Assembly: GCA_934167965.1 (NCBI GenBank)
Contig: CAKPMJ010000004.1
Coordinates: 1-64,000, forward strand
Direction: 5' to 3'
DNA: 64,000 nucleotides
Source of the DNA: an uncultured Clostridia bacterium
Lineage (GTDB): Bacteria; Bacillota; Clostridia; TANB77; CAG-508
Part shown: piece by piece, positions 6,503 through 15,509 of the stretch
How the letters are laid out: every line of letters starts with the position of its first letter
How positions within the stretch are numbered: the stretch's first letter is position 1
The notes under the pieces: model-generated
Told to the model about the DNA's origin: nothing
Seen by the model: the letters and a program-made list of their open reading frames with translations, nothing else
Databases searched by the model: none
Program-made: the position numbers and the translations under genes

Positions 6503-8896
6503 TTAATATCTTCTTTTCATATCATTTAAAGTATTATTTACACTAGATGAAAATCCACTAGAATATTCATATCCTTTTTTTGGTTTTTCTGTTTTTTTAT
6601 TATTTGGTAATAATGGATATATCATATTAGCTAATTCTTTTAGTATCGGTTGGAAATTCTTTGGATATTTACTTGTATTAACTTCACACTCTATTATTCC
6701 TTCTAAATAAATAGCATACACTTCTTCATTAAATGGTATTTCCAAGTATTTTACCGAATTTCTATCAAATAATTCTGTCATAAATGACATTTCTGGGTCA
6801 TTATAAAATGCCATACCTCCTATAATGTTTTTTGATGATACTCCCTTTAATCTCATTGCTTTATTTAATAAAATTTTAATTTTATTTTGACTTATTATAT
6901 TCTTTGATTTTAAATCTCTTAAAAATGCTGTAAGTGGTTGTATTGTAAGTATGTCCATACTTTGTACTAAGTATATTTCCTGAGATTTCGCAAAATATTC
7001 ATAAGGTGTATCAAAATCGCAATCGATCAAAACAACATTATGTCTTTTTATTAATGTTTCCAATATTTTTCCTGCATTTTCAATGCCAACTTCTTGTGAT
7101 GGAACTGAAGTATATACTGATAAATTTGTATTCACCTTTATTCCATCATTTATTCCATCTAGCAATTTTGTAATACTTTGAGATGCTGTATTTCTTAATT
7201 GCTCCTCATTTTTCGTATAAATATAATATGAATTTTTATTTTTAGTTGTATCAAGTATCGCTGTATCAATACCATTCATCGAAAGATATTGTGCCACATT
7301 ATTTACTATAAATGATGTTCCATTTTTGCTTGTTCCTACAAATGTAACTATTTTTTTATTTGCTGTTAATAAATTTTCAAAATCTTCTTCATCATAATTG
7401 TAATTTCTATCTGATAAAGTTTCATTTCTAGGTATTTCTTCTTTTTCTTCTTCGTAAATTGGTTGAGTTTCAATATTTTGCTGTGGCTGTTGTTGTAATT
7501 CCTGAACTCTGTTACTATCATACCTATTATAGTTATTGTTGTTAAACTTAGGTGTCTCTTCTAAATCTTCATCATCATAGTCATCATCACTAAACCCTGG
7601 TAACTCTGTTGCTTCATCATCATAATAATCTTCATCACTAAATCCTGGCAATTCAGTTGATTCTTCATCCTCATAATCATCGTCATCAAATCCTGGTAAG
7701 CTTGTTGGTGCTTCTTCTTGTATCTCCTCATGTTTTTCTTCAAGTCCTGGTAATTGCATTGTTTGCTCTTCTTCGCCATCTATATCATCGAATCCTGGCA
7801 ATACTGCTGGTTCTTCATCTTGTAGCTCTTTTTCCGTGTCCACCTCATTAGGAGTAATTTTCTTAGGTCTTCCCCTTCTTTTAGGTGCTACATTTGCCTT
7901 AACTTCATCTATTTCTGGATTCTTTTTCGGTCTTCCCCTTCTCTTTGGCTTTTCTTCTATTACTTTTTCTGGTTCTTCAATATTTTCAATCTCTTCAAAA
8001 TCGTCCAAATCTTCAATTATTGGTTCTTCTTGTATTGGGTTAACATCTGCTTCTAACTTTTTAACTGTTGCTCTTTTCATTGTTGATGGTACAACTATTG
8101 GTTTTGTTATTCTGGTTTGTTTACTATCTGTTTTAAGTAATTTTTCAACGGTTCCTTTTTTCTTTTCAGCTTCAACCTGTTTTCTTACTTTCATACCTTT
8201 ATTTTCTGATACTATTTTTTGATATTCTGGTGATTTTTCTTCCAATACAGCTCTTACATTTAATGGTAATATTTTTATTACTATCTTTATTTGTTCATTA
8301 TTGTATTGTGCTGCTATTTTTCTAAAACTTTCTACATACCTTTCTTCGTCTTTTCCTAATTTTTTAAAGTGCATTAGTATGTTTTGCATTTCTTCTTCAC
8401 TAACATCATTTTCGTTTTCAGGTTTATATTGTACTTCTTCTGAATCTATTTTGTAATAAATTTTAGCTTGCTTTTTTGAACGTGGTCTTTCTATTAACCT
8501 ACATACTTCTTCTGTACTTCTATCATTTCCAATTATTGCATTATATATTCCTATTCCAAATAGTTTAACAAAAATATCCTCTGATTTTGTTCTTCTTTCG
8601 GAACAAATTAGGATTATTGGTATATCTTCTCCATTTGCATTTGATGCTTCATCACTTATATCATCTAATTTATCAAAAATAAATTTATCTTTTTGCTCAT
8701 AATTATTGCTATTAAATTCTTCTAATTCCTCATCTATAATTATTCTATCATATGTTTTGTCTCTTTGCAATTCTTTTAGTATAGCATTAAAATAATATAT
8801 ATTTTTGTATGAAATTATCTCTTTATACTTTCTTTGATATTCCCTTACAATTTTAGTAGATATTTGTTCATCTTGCACTGCAAATAAAACTTTCAT
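6503..8896 (-). CDS. Large TadZ/CpaE-like protein: pseudo-receiver, AT-hook-like and LPGF-repeat linker, ParA-like domain
   Basis: 797 residues. N-terminal ~125 residues resemble a receiver fold (MKVLFAVQDEQIS..., YDRIIIDEELEEF), as in CpaE/TadZ. The middle is long, acidic and disordered. It includes two PKRRGRPKK-type motifs (near residues 317 and 342), which look like AT-hooks, then five LPGF/LPGL repeats with acidic spacers (365-445), then Q/N-rich sequence. The C-terminal ~260 residues are ParA/MinD-like (KKIVTFVGTSKNGTSFIVNN; VVLIDCDFDTPYEYF), but the P-loop lacks the canonical GKT. The ATG at 8896 is chosen because GGAAAGGAG is eight bases upstream. By analogy with TadZ it may place a pilus or secretion machine at a pole; no Tad genes are adjacent. 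Confidence 0.7.
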   Translation of the reverse strand: MKVLFAVQDEQISTKIVREYQRKYKEIISYKNIYYFNAILKELQRDKTYDRIIIDEELEEFNSNNYEQKDKFIFDKLDDISDEASNANGEDIPIILICSERRTKSEDIFVKLFGIGIYNAIIGNDRSTEEVCRLIERPRSKKQAKIYYKIDSEEVQYKPENENDVSEEEMQNILMHFKKLGKDEERYVESFRKIAAQYNNEQIKIVIKILPLNVRAVLEEKSPEYQKIVSENKGMKVRKQVEAEKKKGTVEKLLKTDSKQTRITKPIVVPSTMKRATVKKLEADVNPIQEEPIIEDLDDFEEIENIEEPEKVIEEKPKRRGRPKKNPEIDEVKANVAPKRRGRPKKITPNEVDTEKELQDEEPAVLPGFDDIDGEEEQTMQLPGLEEKHEEIQEEAPTSLPGFDDDDYEDEESTELPGFSDEDYYDDEATELPGFSDDDYDDEDLEETPKFNNNNYNRYDSNRVQELQQQPQQNIETQPIYEEEKEEIPRNETLSDRNYNYDEEDFENLLTANKKIVTFVGTSKNGTSFIVNNVAQYLSMNGIDTAILDTTKNKNSYYIYTKNEEQLRNTASQSITKLLDGINDGIKVNTNLSVYTSVPSQEVGIENAGKILETLIKRHNVVLIDCDFDTPYEYFAKSQEIYLVQSMDILTIQPLTAFLRDLKSKNIISQNKIKILLNKAMRLKGVSSKNIIGGMAFYNDPEMSFMTELFDRNSVKYLEIPFNEEVYAIYLEGIIECEVNTSKYPKNFQPILKELANMIYPLLPNNKKTEKPKKGYEYSSGFSSSVNNTLNDMKRRY

Positions 8897-8900
8897 TTGT

Positions 8901-9311
8901 TTACTCCTTTCCAAACTTTACAACTATTGCAAATATTAATGGTAATACTTGACATATTATTGTTAAGGTAACAAATGTAACCATTAATCCAAGTCCTTTT
9001 TCTGTATTTCCCATATGCCTGGCTCCTATTACGAATCTATATATAGCACTAATAGATATTACTAAAAAACATAGTGGTATACTATATATTTGTACCATAT
9101 GTAGTACATATGCAGTTACTCCATATGCTCTAGATCCATATTTTTCTGTATATTGATCTAGTGTTTTTACTTGTTCTTCTTTTATTTGTATTAAATTACT
9201 TTCCGTTTTACTATCTATAGCTTCACTTGCATATACATTTTTACTATATAACGCAAGCATTCCTACAAATATAATTATTATCGTACTTATGCTTATTAGT
9301 GCTTTTTTCAT
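8901..9311 (-). CDS. Small membrane protein with signal peptide and two TM helices, VirB2/pilin-like topology
   Basis: 136 residues: signal peptide (KKALISISTIIIIFVGMLAL, cleavage probably after VYA), ~40 polar residues, then two hydrophobic helices (about 68-90 and 105-130) separated by the short loop GARHMGNTEKGLG. This is the layout of VirB2/TrbC-type pilins of type IV secretion and of small membrane components in Gram-positive systems, but I see no sequence signature that proves it. It is the first gene after the promoter at 9346-9374, and its stop overlaps the ribosome binding site of the TadZ-like gene. Confidence 0.55.
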   Translation of the reverse strand: MKKALISISTIIIIFVGMLALYSKNVYASEAIDSKTESNLIQIKEEQVKTLDQYTEKYGSRAYGVTAYVLHMVQIYSIPLCFLVISISAIYRFVIGARHMGNTEKGLGLMVTFVTLTIICQVLPLIFAIVVKFGKE

Positions 9312-9345
9312 ATATTGTTCCTCCTATTTTTACATTTACCTATAC

Positions 9346-9374
9346 ATAATACAATATTATCGTATAAATATCAA
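9346..9374 (-). promoter_or_regulatory. Promoter of the TadZ-like / ireB-ruvX operon
   Basis: TTGATA (9369-9374), 17-bp spacer, TATTAT (9346-9351) on the minus strand, ~35 bp before the first start codon. No clear terminator occurs until 4262-4278. The small membrane gene, TadZ-like gene, GAF gene, ireB, ruvX and DUF1292 gene are therefore likely one transcript. Confidence 0.65.
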
Positions 9375-9393
9375 GGTTTTCTTTGAATTTTTT

Positions 9394-10371
9394 TTATTTC
9401 TTTCCATATAAATACTTCATATATTTATATACACAGTTTGCCCAATTTTTATCTGTCGCATATTTTTTATTTACACCTAATAATGTGTTTCCATTATAGT
9501 ATTTTCCATTTGCCTTTTGATTATCATATATATCAGTTCCTTTTGGATTTATGTAGTATTTTACTAGTACACGTGCAATTAAATCTATTGATTCTGAATA
9601 ATTTTCAAACTTATAGGCTCCATTATATGGATTTGAGTCATATGCACCATATCCAAATAGATTATACTTATTTTTTGCAATCTTTGAGGTTCCCCATGCG
9701 CTTTCATGTATTCCAATTGAAGCAATAAATATTCCATTTATGCCATATTCTTTTTCTATGTAATAGAAATATTCTGCATTTTTCTCAAATATTTTGTTTT
9801 TATCTTTGCTATCTGTTAGAACTTTTTTAAATTGTTCTAATGTAAATCCACTTGGTTTGTTTAACGCCATATTAAAGTCTAAATTTGTGATATTACTTTC
9901 TTTTTTAGATTTACTTTCTCTTTTTTTAGTTCCTATGTCTATTATTTTGTTTATTGATGACTTAGTTACAACTGCTGACATTTGTTTTTCCTGTATTAAC
10001 TTGCCATTTTTATCATAAATTTTTTTAGTTGTTATTTTTTGTGTACCATTTATTCCTTCCTGTGATACTTTTCTTGTTCCTTTATATAAATTACTGTTAT
10101 TTCTATACTTTGTTATATATTCTAGTTCCACTTCTTCAATTGTTATTTCTTCTCTATTTTCGACGTTTTCAGCGTTTTTTTCTATAATTTCATCTAAATT
10201 TATAGCATTAGCATTACTAATTTCCGGTTGAATCTCTATTATGTCGTTATGTGCATACGTTTTTTTCTCATATTTGCTTTCAATATATAAATAAACAATA
10301 AACAAAATTAGTAGTACGGATAAAACTACTGCAATTTTGATTTTTCCACTTTTTTCTTTGGCTTTCAACAT
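9394..10371 (-). CDS. Membrane-anchored G5-domain peptidoglycan hydrolase (glucosaminidase, GH73-like)
   Basis: About 325 residues. An N-terminal signal anchor (KIAVVLSVLLILFIVYLYIE) is followed by a G5-type domain (about 85-150; IEEVELEYITKY...GTRKVSQEGINGTQ). The C-terminal domain (about 190-325) resembles N-acetylglucosaminidases: GIHESAWGTSKIAKNKYNLF contains the expected catalytic Glu and the conserved NLFG region, and NWANCVYKYMKYLYG closes it. It probably cleaves peptidoglycan glycan strands outside the membrane during growth or division. Start at the ATG at 10371; the GTG at 10380 is part of the AGGTGAT ribosome binding site. Confidence 0.85.
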   Translation of the reverse strand: MLKAKEKSGKIKIAVVLSVLLILFIVYLYIESKYEKKTYAHNDIIEIQPEISNANAINLDEIIEKNAENVENREEITIEEVELEYITKYRNNSNLYKGTRKVSQEGINGTQKITTKKIYDKNGKLIQEKQMSAVVTKSSINKIIDIGTKKRESKSKKESNITNLDFNMALNKPSGFTLEQFKKVLTDSKDKNKIFEKNAEYFYYIEKEYGINGIFIASIGIHESAWGTSKIAKNKYNLFGYGAYDSNPYNGAYKFENYSESIDLIARVLVKYYINPKGTDIYDNQKANGKYYNGNTLLGVNKKYATDKNWANCVYKYMKYLYGKK

Positions 10372-10432
10372 TATAATCACCTAAAAATATTGTAATATTT
10401 CTGTCTGTTTTTGTCAAGATTTAAAAAATAAA

Positions 10433-10461
10433 TCCAATAGATTTTTTTATAATCTATTGGA
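10433..10461 (-). terminator. Rho-independent terminator of the cyclophilin gene
   Basis: TCCAATAGATT and AATCTATTGGA form an 11-bp stem seven bases after the cyclophilin stop; TTTATTTTTT follows on the minus strand. Confidence 0.9.
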
Positions 10462-10468
10462 CTCATTT

Positions 10469-11293
10469 TTATTGCGCTGACATTCCATACATACTATATA
10501 ACCAATTCATATAATTAAATGGTTCTAATGTTTTTGGTAACTTATAATTTACACCATTTGTTTCTACTTTTATTGATGTTATTTTTACATCTTTTTTTGG
10601 TTTTGATACTTCATCATTCCCAGAACTTTCTTGGCCTTTCTTAGCATTTGAAACCACTTTTACTTCAGCTATTTTCTTTACTACATCCATACCTTCTACT
10701 ACTTTACCAAATCCTGCATAATATCCGCTTAATCCTGTATAATCATTTGATGTCATTATAAAGAATTGTGATCCAGCTGAATTATATGATTCTTTTGCTA
10801 GTGTAGGAGAATATTGTGTATAATCTGCACGTGCCATTGCTATTGTCCCTTCTACTAAATTTAAATCATTATTATTATATCCATTTGCTGAAAATTCCCC
10901 GGTAATTGAATATTCTTTGTCTTCACTACTATCTTTTTGAATGTTTTTGTTTAAATCACTTGTTTTAGGTGAACCTGTTCCATCTCCATTAGAATCTCCA
11001 CCTTGTATCATAAATTCTTTTACTACTCTATGAAATTTTAATCCATCATAAAAGCCATTATTTGCAAGATTTATAAAATTTGCTACTGTTTCAGGAGCTT
11101 TATCTGGGTATAATTCTACTTTTATTGTCCCATAATTTTCTACTTCAATTGTAGCTACTGGATTTTGAACATTTAGTGTTTGTTTTTTGTAATATCCATA
11201 TCCTAAACCTGCTAATACTACTAACACCAATATTAATATTATAATTTTAAAAACCATTCCCACTATTTTATTTTTTTTGTTATCTTCACTCAT
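10469..11293 (-). CDS. Membrane-anchored cyclophilin-type peptidyl-prolyl cis-trans isomerase
   Basis: 274 residues with a single N-terminal transmembrane anchor (FKIIILILVLVVLAGLGYGY) and an extracytoplasmic cyclophilin domain (about 45-250). Catalytic-site sequence FHRVVKEFMIQGGD is intact (Arg, Phe, Gln), and GSQFFIMTSNDYTGLSGYYA covers the substrate groove. It presumably helps fold exported proteins. The cyclophilin fold ends with KPKKDVKITSIKVE, followed by a ~25-residue tail. It has its own promoter (11332-11360) and terminator (10433-10461), so it is a single-gene unit. Confidence 0.92.
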   Translation of the reverse strand: MSEDNKKNKIVGMVFKIIILILVLVVLAGLGYGYYKKQTLNVQNPVATIEVENYGTIKVELYPDKAPETVANFINLANNGFYDGLKFHRVVKEFMIQGGDSNGDGTGSPKTSDLNKNIQKDSSEDKEYSITGEFSANGYNNNDLNLVEGTIAMARADYTQYSPTLAKESYNSAGSQFFIMTSNDYTGLSGYYAGFGKVVEGMDVVKKIAEVKVVSNAKKGQESSGNDEVSKPKKDVKITSIKVETNGVNYKLPKTLEPFNYMNWLYSMYGMSAQ

Positions 11294-11331
11294 CTTTTAC
11301 ATTCCTTTCTTCTTTGTAATAAACTTTTATT

Positions 11332-11360
11332 ATGTTACACCAAATGCTTTTTGATGTCAA
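11332..11360 (-). promoter_or_regulatory. Promoter of the cyclophilin gene
   Basis: TTGACA (11355-11360), 17 bp, TAACAT (11332-11337) on the minus strand, starting about 10 bp after the radA stop codon and ~40 bp before the cyclophilin ATG. Confidence 0.75.
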
Positions 11361-11370
11361 CGTTTTTTAT

Positions 11371-12735
11371 CTATTTTATTCCTAAAACTTTTAGTGCTTC
11401 TTCTATTGTTTTTACTCCTATAATATCCAACTTATATTTTTCTTCTAAAAATTTTTTATTATTTTCAGGAATTATACATCTTTTATATCCTAACTTTTCC
11501 GCTTCTTTAAGTCTTTTTTCTATCATATTGATTCTTCTAACTTCACCTGTAAGTCCAACTTCTCCCATAATAACAGTATCTTTTGGAATTGAAATATTTT
11601 TAAAACTAGATGCTGCAACACAACATATTCCTAAATCAATTGCTGGTTCATTTATTTTTATTCCTCCAACAACATTTAAATATATATCTTGTCCACCTAT
11701 CATTAGATATGCTCTTTTTTCTAAAACCGCAATTAATACTGATAATCTATTATAATCAATACCATTTGCCGTTCTTTTTGGAATTCCATAAACACTTTGT
11801 GTTGTTAATGCCTGAAGTTCAATAAGCATAGGCCTTGTTCCTTCAACTGTTGCTACTATGCAAGAACCTGATGGGTTTCCTTCTCTTTCTGAAATAAGTA
11901 CATCTGATGGATTAGTTATTTCGCACAATCCTTCTCCTTTCATTTCAAACATACCTAATTCATTTGTAGAACCAAATCTATTTTTAACTCCTCTTAATAT
12001 TCTATATGAGAAAAATCTTTCACCTTCTAGATATAATACTGTATCCACCATGTGTTCTAATACTCGAGGACCTGCTATTGTCCCATCTTTTGTTACATGA
12101 CCTATTATTATTGTTGTTATAGCCTGTGATTTGCAGATTCTCATTATTTGTGATGTTATTTCTCTTACTTGACTTACACTTCCTGCAGCTGCTGTTAATT
12201 CATCTGAATACATTGTTTGTATTGAATCTATTATTACAAGTTTTGGCTTTAACTCTGTTATTGTGTCATCTATTATAGATATATCTGTTTCTCCTAAAAA
12301 CAATATATCTTCATTATTTATTCCTAACCTATCTGCTCTTATTTTTATTTGTTCTGCTGATTCTTCTCCTGATACATATAGTACTTTTCCTTCTCCTTGT
12401 ATTTTATCACAAACTTGTAGTATCAAAGTTGATTTCCCAATACCTGGTTCTCCTCCTAATAATACTAAAGAACCTTTTACTAAACCTCCTCCTAATACTC
12501 TATCTAATTCATTTATTCCTGTTTTTACTCTTACCGCTTCTTTTCCTTCATAAGAATTCAATTTTTGAGGAATCTGTCTTTCTTTTATTTTTTTTACCCC
12601 TTTTTCTGTGTATGTATCAAGTTTTTGCTCAAAAAATGTATTCCAACTATTGCATGCAGGGCATTTTCCAAGCCACTTTGCACTTTCATATCCACATTCA
12701 TTACATACAAATACTGTTTTATTTGCTTTTGCCAT
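11371..12735 (-). CDS. radA: DNA repair protein RadA
   Basis: 454 residues, full family length. RadA is a RecA-like ATPase/helicase that promotes branch migration in recombination. An N-terminal zinc ribbon (CNECGYESAKWLGKCPACNSW) is followed by Walker A GGEPGIGKSTL near residue 95, the RadA-specific KNRFG motif (GVKNRFGSTNELG) near residue 250, and a C-terminal Lon-protease-like domain (PAIDLGICCVAASSFKN...GEVGLTGEVRRI). The thioesterase gene lies 12 bp upstream on the same strand, so the two are probably co-transcribed. Confidence 0.97.
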   Translation of the reverse strand: MAKANKTVFVCNECGYESAKWLGKCPACNSWNTFFEQKLDTYTEKGVKKIKERQIPQKLNSYEGKEAVRVKTGINELDRVLGGGLVKGSLVLLGGEPGIGKSTLILQVCDKIQGEGKVLYVSGEESAEQIKIRADRLGINNEDILFLGETDISIIDDTITELKPKLVIIDSIQTMYSDELTAAAGSVSQVREITSQIMRICKSQAITTIIIGHVTKDGTIAGPRVLEHMVDTVLYLEGERFFSYRILRGVKNRFGSTNELGMFEMKGEGLCEITNPSDVLISEREGNPSGSCIVATVEGTRPMLIELQALTTQSVYGIPKRTANGIDYNRLSVLIAVLEKRAYLMIGGQDIYLNVVGGIKINEPAIDLGICCVAASSFKNISIPKDTVIMGEVGLTGEVRRINMIEKRLKEAEKLGYKRCIIPENNKKFLEEKYKLDIIGVKTIEEALKVLGIK

Positions 12736-12747
12736 AAATAGTCCTTT

Positions 12748-13482
12748 CTAAAATAATTCTATTATTGCGTGTACAACACTATCATCTTTGCTTTTAATTG
12801 TAACTATATGTTTACCATTTTCGTTAGAATAGTAACATTTAATTTTTTCTCCAAATTTTATTTGATGCTTATATTCTATTAAAACATTTGTACATTCTGC
12901 ATTTTGATAAACTTCTTCTGGTAATGCTTCATAAGCAATATTTAAGTAATTTAAATTATGTACATGCTTATTTACATCTATATCTGACCTTCTTACAACA
13001 TAATCAGTAACCATCTCATATTTTTGTGGTTCTTTTAATTTTTCAAATTCTTCATCTTCAAATATGTGATTTTGCTCTGTTTTATATAGCTCTACTATTT
13101 CTGAACTTATTCTACTTATTTTTTGTTTTTCTATATCATATAATATCCACTTACTTGTTGCTATAGCTACTTGGTTTCCTTCATTATCAATTATTTCAAA
13201 ATCACGATAGCTAAAATATCCATTTTTCCCTTTTCCCATTGTTCTTGTCCATGTTTTTATAAGTAATCTTTCTCCATATCCTGGTCTTTTAAAGACTTTT
13301 AGCTTCCAATCCATTATAATCCAACTTTTTTTGTTTCTTTCTATGTCTTTTACACCATATCCAATACTATCTGAATGCATACCTGCAATATCTTCCAATA
13401 GTGCAAGTATTCCATAGTTTGTTATTTCGTTAGTCATCCCTAATTCTCTTGTTTTTACTGTATACATTTCTTTAAATTGCAT
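12748..13482 (-). CDS. Acyl-ACP thioesterase
   Basis: 244 residues, double hot-dog fold of the bacterial acyl-ACP thioesterase family (related to plant FatA/FatB). It releases fatty acids from acyl carrier protein. The N-terminal half has VKTRELGMTNEITNYGIL and KVFKRPGYGERLLIKTWTRT. The C-terminal half has RRSDIDVNKHVHNLNYLNIA, carrying the NxHxxN catalytic arrangement. Upstream of radA by 12 bp; a fatty-acyl-CoA ligase lies far away at 27563. The physiological acyl chain is unknown. Confidence 0.9.
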   Translation of the reverse strand: MQFKEMYTVKTRELGMTNEITNYGILALLEDIAGMHSDSIGYGVKDIERNKKSWIIMDWKLKVFKRPGYGERLLIKTWTRTMGKGKNGYFSYRDFEIIDNEGNQVAIATSKWILYDIEKQKISRISSEIVELYKTEQNHIFEDEEFEKLKEPQKYEMVTDYVVRRSDIDVNKHVHNLNYLNIAYEALPEEVYQNAECTNVLIEYKHQIKFGEKIKCYYSNENGKHIVTIKSKDDSVVHAIIELF

Positions 13483-13567
13483 TTTGAACCTCTCCTTTTC
13501 ATAGTTGCTATTTTATCACAATATTGAAACTTTGTGTAGTATTATTTTTATATTTTTGCAAAAAAGT

Positions 13568-13597
13568 AAGAGACTATCCTTGTATAGATAGTCTCTT
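13568..13597 (-). terminator. Terminator after the 124-residue hypothetical gene
   Basis: AAGAGACTATC pairs with GATAGTCTCTT across an 8-base loop, 10 bases after the stop. ACTTTTTTGC follows on the minus strand. Confidence 0.88.
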
Positions 13598-13606
13598 GAG
13601 AAAAAA

Positions 13607-13981
13607 TTATTCAATTACAAGAGTAAGCCGGTTATATTGTTCTAACTCCGCTTCATCAACAATTGTAAAAAAGTCACCTAATTCCTTTTTGAAAGCTTCA
13701 ATGACTTCAATACTCCAAGGAATACCTTTTGTTGAATCAAGCATTTCTTCTTTAGCATTTAAATCCTTAGATTGTTTTCGAGAAAGCAAAGGTTTTACCA
13801 TAATCCATATGTTTTTCTTTCTCTTGTACAACTGAATCTGCTGTATAACGACTCCGCCTGAAGATAATTTATTTATTGTAGATATAATTTCTTTCCAGAG
13901 CTCATTTTTCCATTGTTCAATTGTTTTTTGTTTACTTTCTAAGTATTTGTCCCGACATTTTTTTACCTCTTCTTTATTCAT
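13607..13981 (-). CDS. Hypothetical protein (124 aa)
   Basis: I do not recognise this protein. It is soluble, highly charged at the N-terminus (KEEVKKCRDKYLESKQKTIE, helical), with a central beta-like stretch (GGVVIQQIQLYKRKKNIWIM) and an acidic C-terminus. It is a monocistronic unit with its own promoter (14052-14080), a leader hairpin (GAGGAAT...ATTCCTC, 14004-14026), AAAGGAG before the start and a strong terminator. This looks like a real, independently controlled gene of unknown role. Confidence 0.65.
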   Translation of the reverse strand: MNKEEVKKCRDKYLESKQKTIEQWKNELWKEIISTINKLSSGGVVIQQIQLYKRKKNIWIMVKPLLSRKQSKDLNAKEEMLDSTKGIPWSIEVIEAFKKELGDFFTIVDEAELEQYNRLTLVIE

Positions 13982-14051
13982 ATTTTTTCTCCTTTCTGTA
14001 TTTGAGGAATAAAAATAAAATTCCTCTTTTTATGTCTATGTGACAAATTTC

Positions 14052-14080
14052 ATTATATCATATTTACATAATTTTGTCAA
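14052..14080 (-). promoter_or_regulatory. Strong promoter of the 124-residue hypothetical gene
   Basis: TTGACA (14075-14080), 17 bp, TATAAT (14052-14057) on the minus strand: a perfect sigma-A consensus. It starts directly after the pgi terminator. Confidence 0.85.
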
Positions 14081-14084
14081 AAAG

Positions 14085-14110
14085 AGAGTTCCTCATATAT
14101 GAGAAACTCT
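14085..14110 (-). terminator. Terminator of pgi
   Basis: AGAGTT(C)CTCA-TATA-TGAG(A)AACTCT forms a hairpin with one internal mismatch, 10 bases after the pgi stop, followed by CTTTTTG on the minus strand. Confidence 0.8.
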
Positions 14111-14119
14111 TAAATATTC

Positions 14120-15427
14120 TTATTTAGTATATCCAGGTTTTTCTAATAATCTAAACATATTCTTTTTGTATTCTTCGACCCCTGGTTGATTAAATGGATT
14201 TACTCCTAAAATATTACCTGATATACTGCATGCTAATTCAAAGAAATAAATTAGTTCTCCTATATTTTGCTCATCTATTTTTTCTATAGATATTACCGTA
14301 TTTGGAACTCCACCTGAAACATGAGCTTCTATTGTTCCTTCCATAGCTTTTTTATTTACATAGTCTAAATCTTTTCCTGCTAAATAGTTTAGTCCATCTA
14401 AATTATCATCATCGCTATTTATCAATATATTAGAATGTGGTTTTTCTATAGATATTACTGTTTCTGATAAATTACGTATTCCCTGTTGAATGTATTGTCC
14501 CATTGAGTGTAAATCTGTTGTAAAATCAACTCCTGCAGGGAATATTCCTTTACTATCTTTTCCCTCGCTTTCTCCAAATAATTGCTTCCACCATTCTGTA
14601 AAATAATGCATTTTAGGCTCGTAATTTACTAATATCTCTGTTGTCTTTCCATCTTTATATAATAAATTTCTTACTACTGCATATTGATAACATTCATTAT
14701 ATTTTAAGTCATTATCTGCATATTTTTCTTGTGCAACTCTCGCACCATTCATTAATTTATCTATATCTATTCCTGCTGTAGCTATTGGAAGTAGACCAAC
14801 TGCTGTTAATACTGAATATCTCCCTCCAACATTATCAGGTACTACAAAAGTTTCATATCCCTCTTCATCTGATAGTTGCTTTAATGCTCCTTTTTCTTTA
14901 TCTGTTGTGACATATATTCTGCTCCTTGCTTCATCTATTCCATATTTATTTTCTAGCATTTCTCTAAATATTCTAAATGCTATAGCAGGTTCTGTGGTTG
15001 TCCCTGATTTTGATATTACATTTATAGAGAAATCATTATCTGCTATGACTTCTATTAATTCATTTATATAGTTTGGACTTAAATTGTTTCCAACATATAA
15101 AATCATTGGATGTTTTCTTTGTTTTGATGTTTGTATATTTGCAAATGTACTAGTTAGTGATTCTATAACTGCTCTTGCACCTAAATACGAACCTCCTATT
15201 CCTATTACAACTAATATATCTGAATCTTTGTTTATTCTTTTTGCCGCTTCTTTTATTCTTTCAAATTCTTCTTTATCATAATTTGTTGGAAGTTCTAGCC
15301 ATCCTACAAAATCTCCATCATCTGTTGATCTTTCATGTAGATTTTTGTGTATATTTTCTACTTCTTGTTTGTATTTCATTATTTCCTTTTTATCTATTCC
15401 GGTCTTTTCAAAATTTACTTTTATCAT
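14120..15427 (-). CDS. pgi: Glucose-6-phosphate isomerase
   Basis: 435 residues, slightly shorter than Bacillus Pgi (~450) but complete. Interconverts glucose-6-phosphate and fructose-6-phosphate in glycolysis. Signature motifs: VIGIGGSYLGARAVIESL, VISKSGTTTEPAIAFR, the catalytic region GGRYSVLTAVGLLPIA, and HSMGQYIQQGIRNLSETVIS. The C-terminus NPFNQPGVEEYKKNMF is conserved. AAGGAGGG precedes the ATG. Single-gene unit with terminator at 14085-14110. Confidence 0.97.
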   Translation of the reverse strand: MIKVNFEKTGIDKKEIMKYKQEVENIHKNLHERSTDDGDFVGWLELPTNYDKEEFERIKEAAKRINKDSDILVVIGIGGSYLGARAVIESLTSTFANIQTSKQRKHPMILYVGNNLSPNYINELIEVIADNDFSINVISKSGTTTEPAIAFRIFREMLENKYGIDEARSRIYVTTDKEKGALKQLSDEEGYETFVVPDNVGGRYSVLTAVGLLPIATAGIDIDKLMNGARVAQEKYADNDLKYNECYQYAVVRNLLYKDGKTTEILVNYEPKMHYFTEWWKQLFGESEGKDSKGIFPAGVDFTTDLHSMGQYIQQGIRNLSETVISIEKPHSNILINSDDDNLDGLNYLAGKDLDYVNKKAMEGTIEAHVSGGVPNTVISIEKIDEQNIGELIYFFELACSISGNILGVNPFNQPGVEEYKKNMFRLLEKPGYTK

Positions 15428-15479
15428 TTTAAACCCTCCTTGTATATTTTGTTTTTATTTTATCAAACAACAAAAAAAA

Positions 15480-15498
15480 TAGCAAGAATTTCTTGCTA
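15480..15498 (-). terminator. Terminator of the rplU-rpmA operon
   Basis: TAGCAAGA / TCTTGCTA hairpin 11 bases after the rpmA stop, followed by TTTTTTTTG on the minus strand. Confidence 0.88.
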
Positions 15499-15509
15499 CT
15501 TTTTATTAA

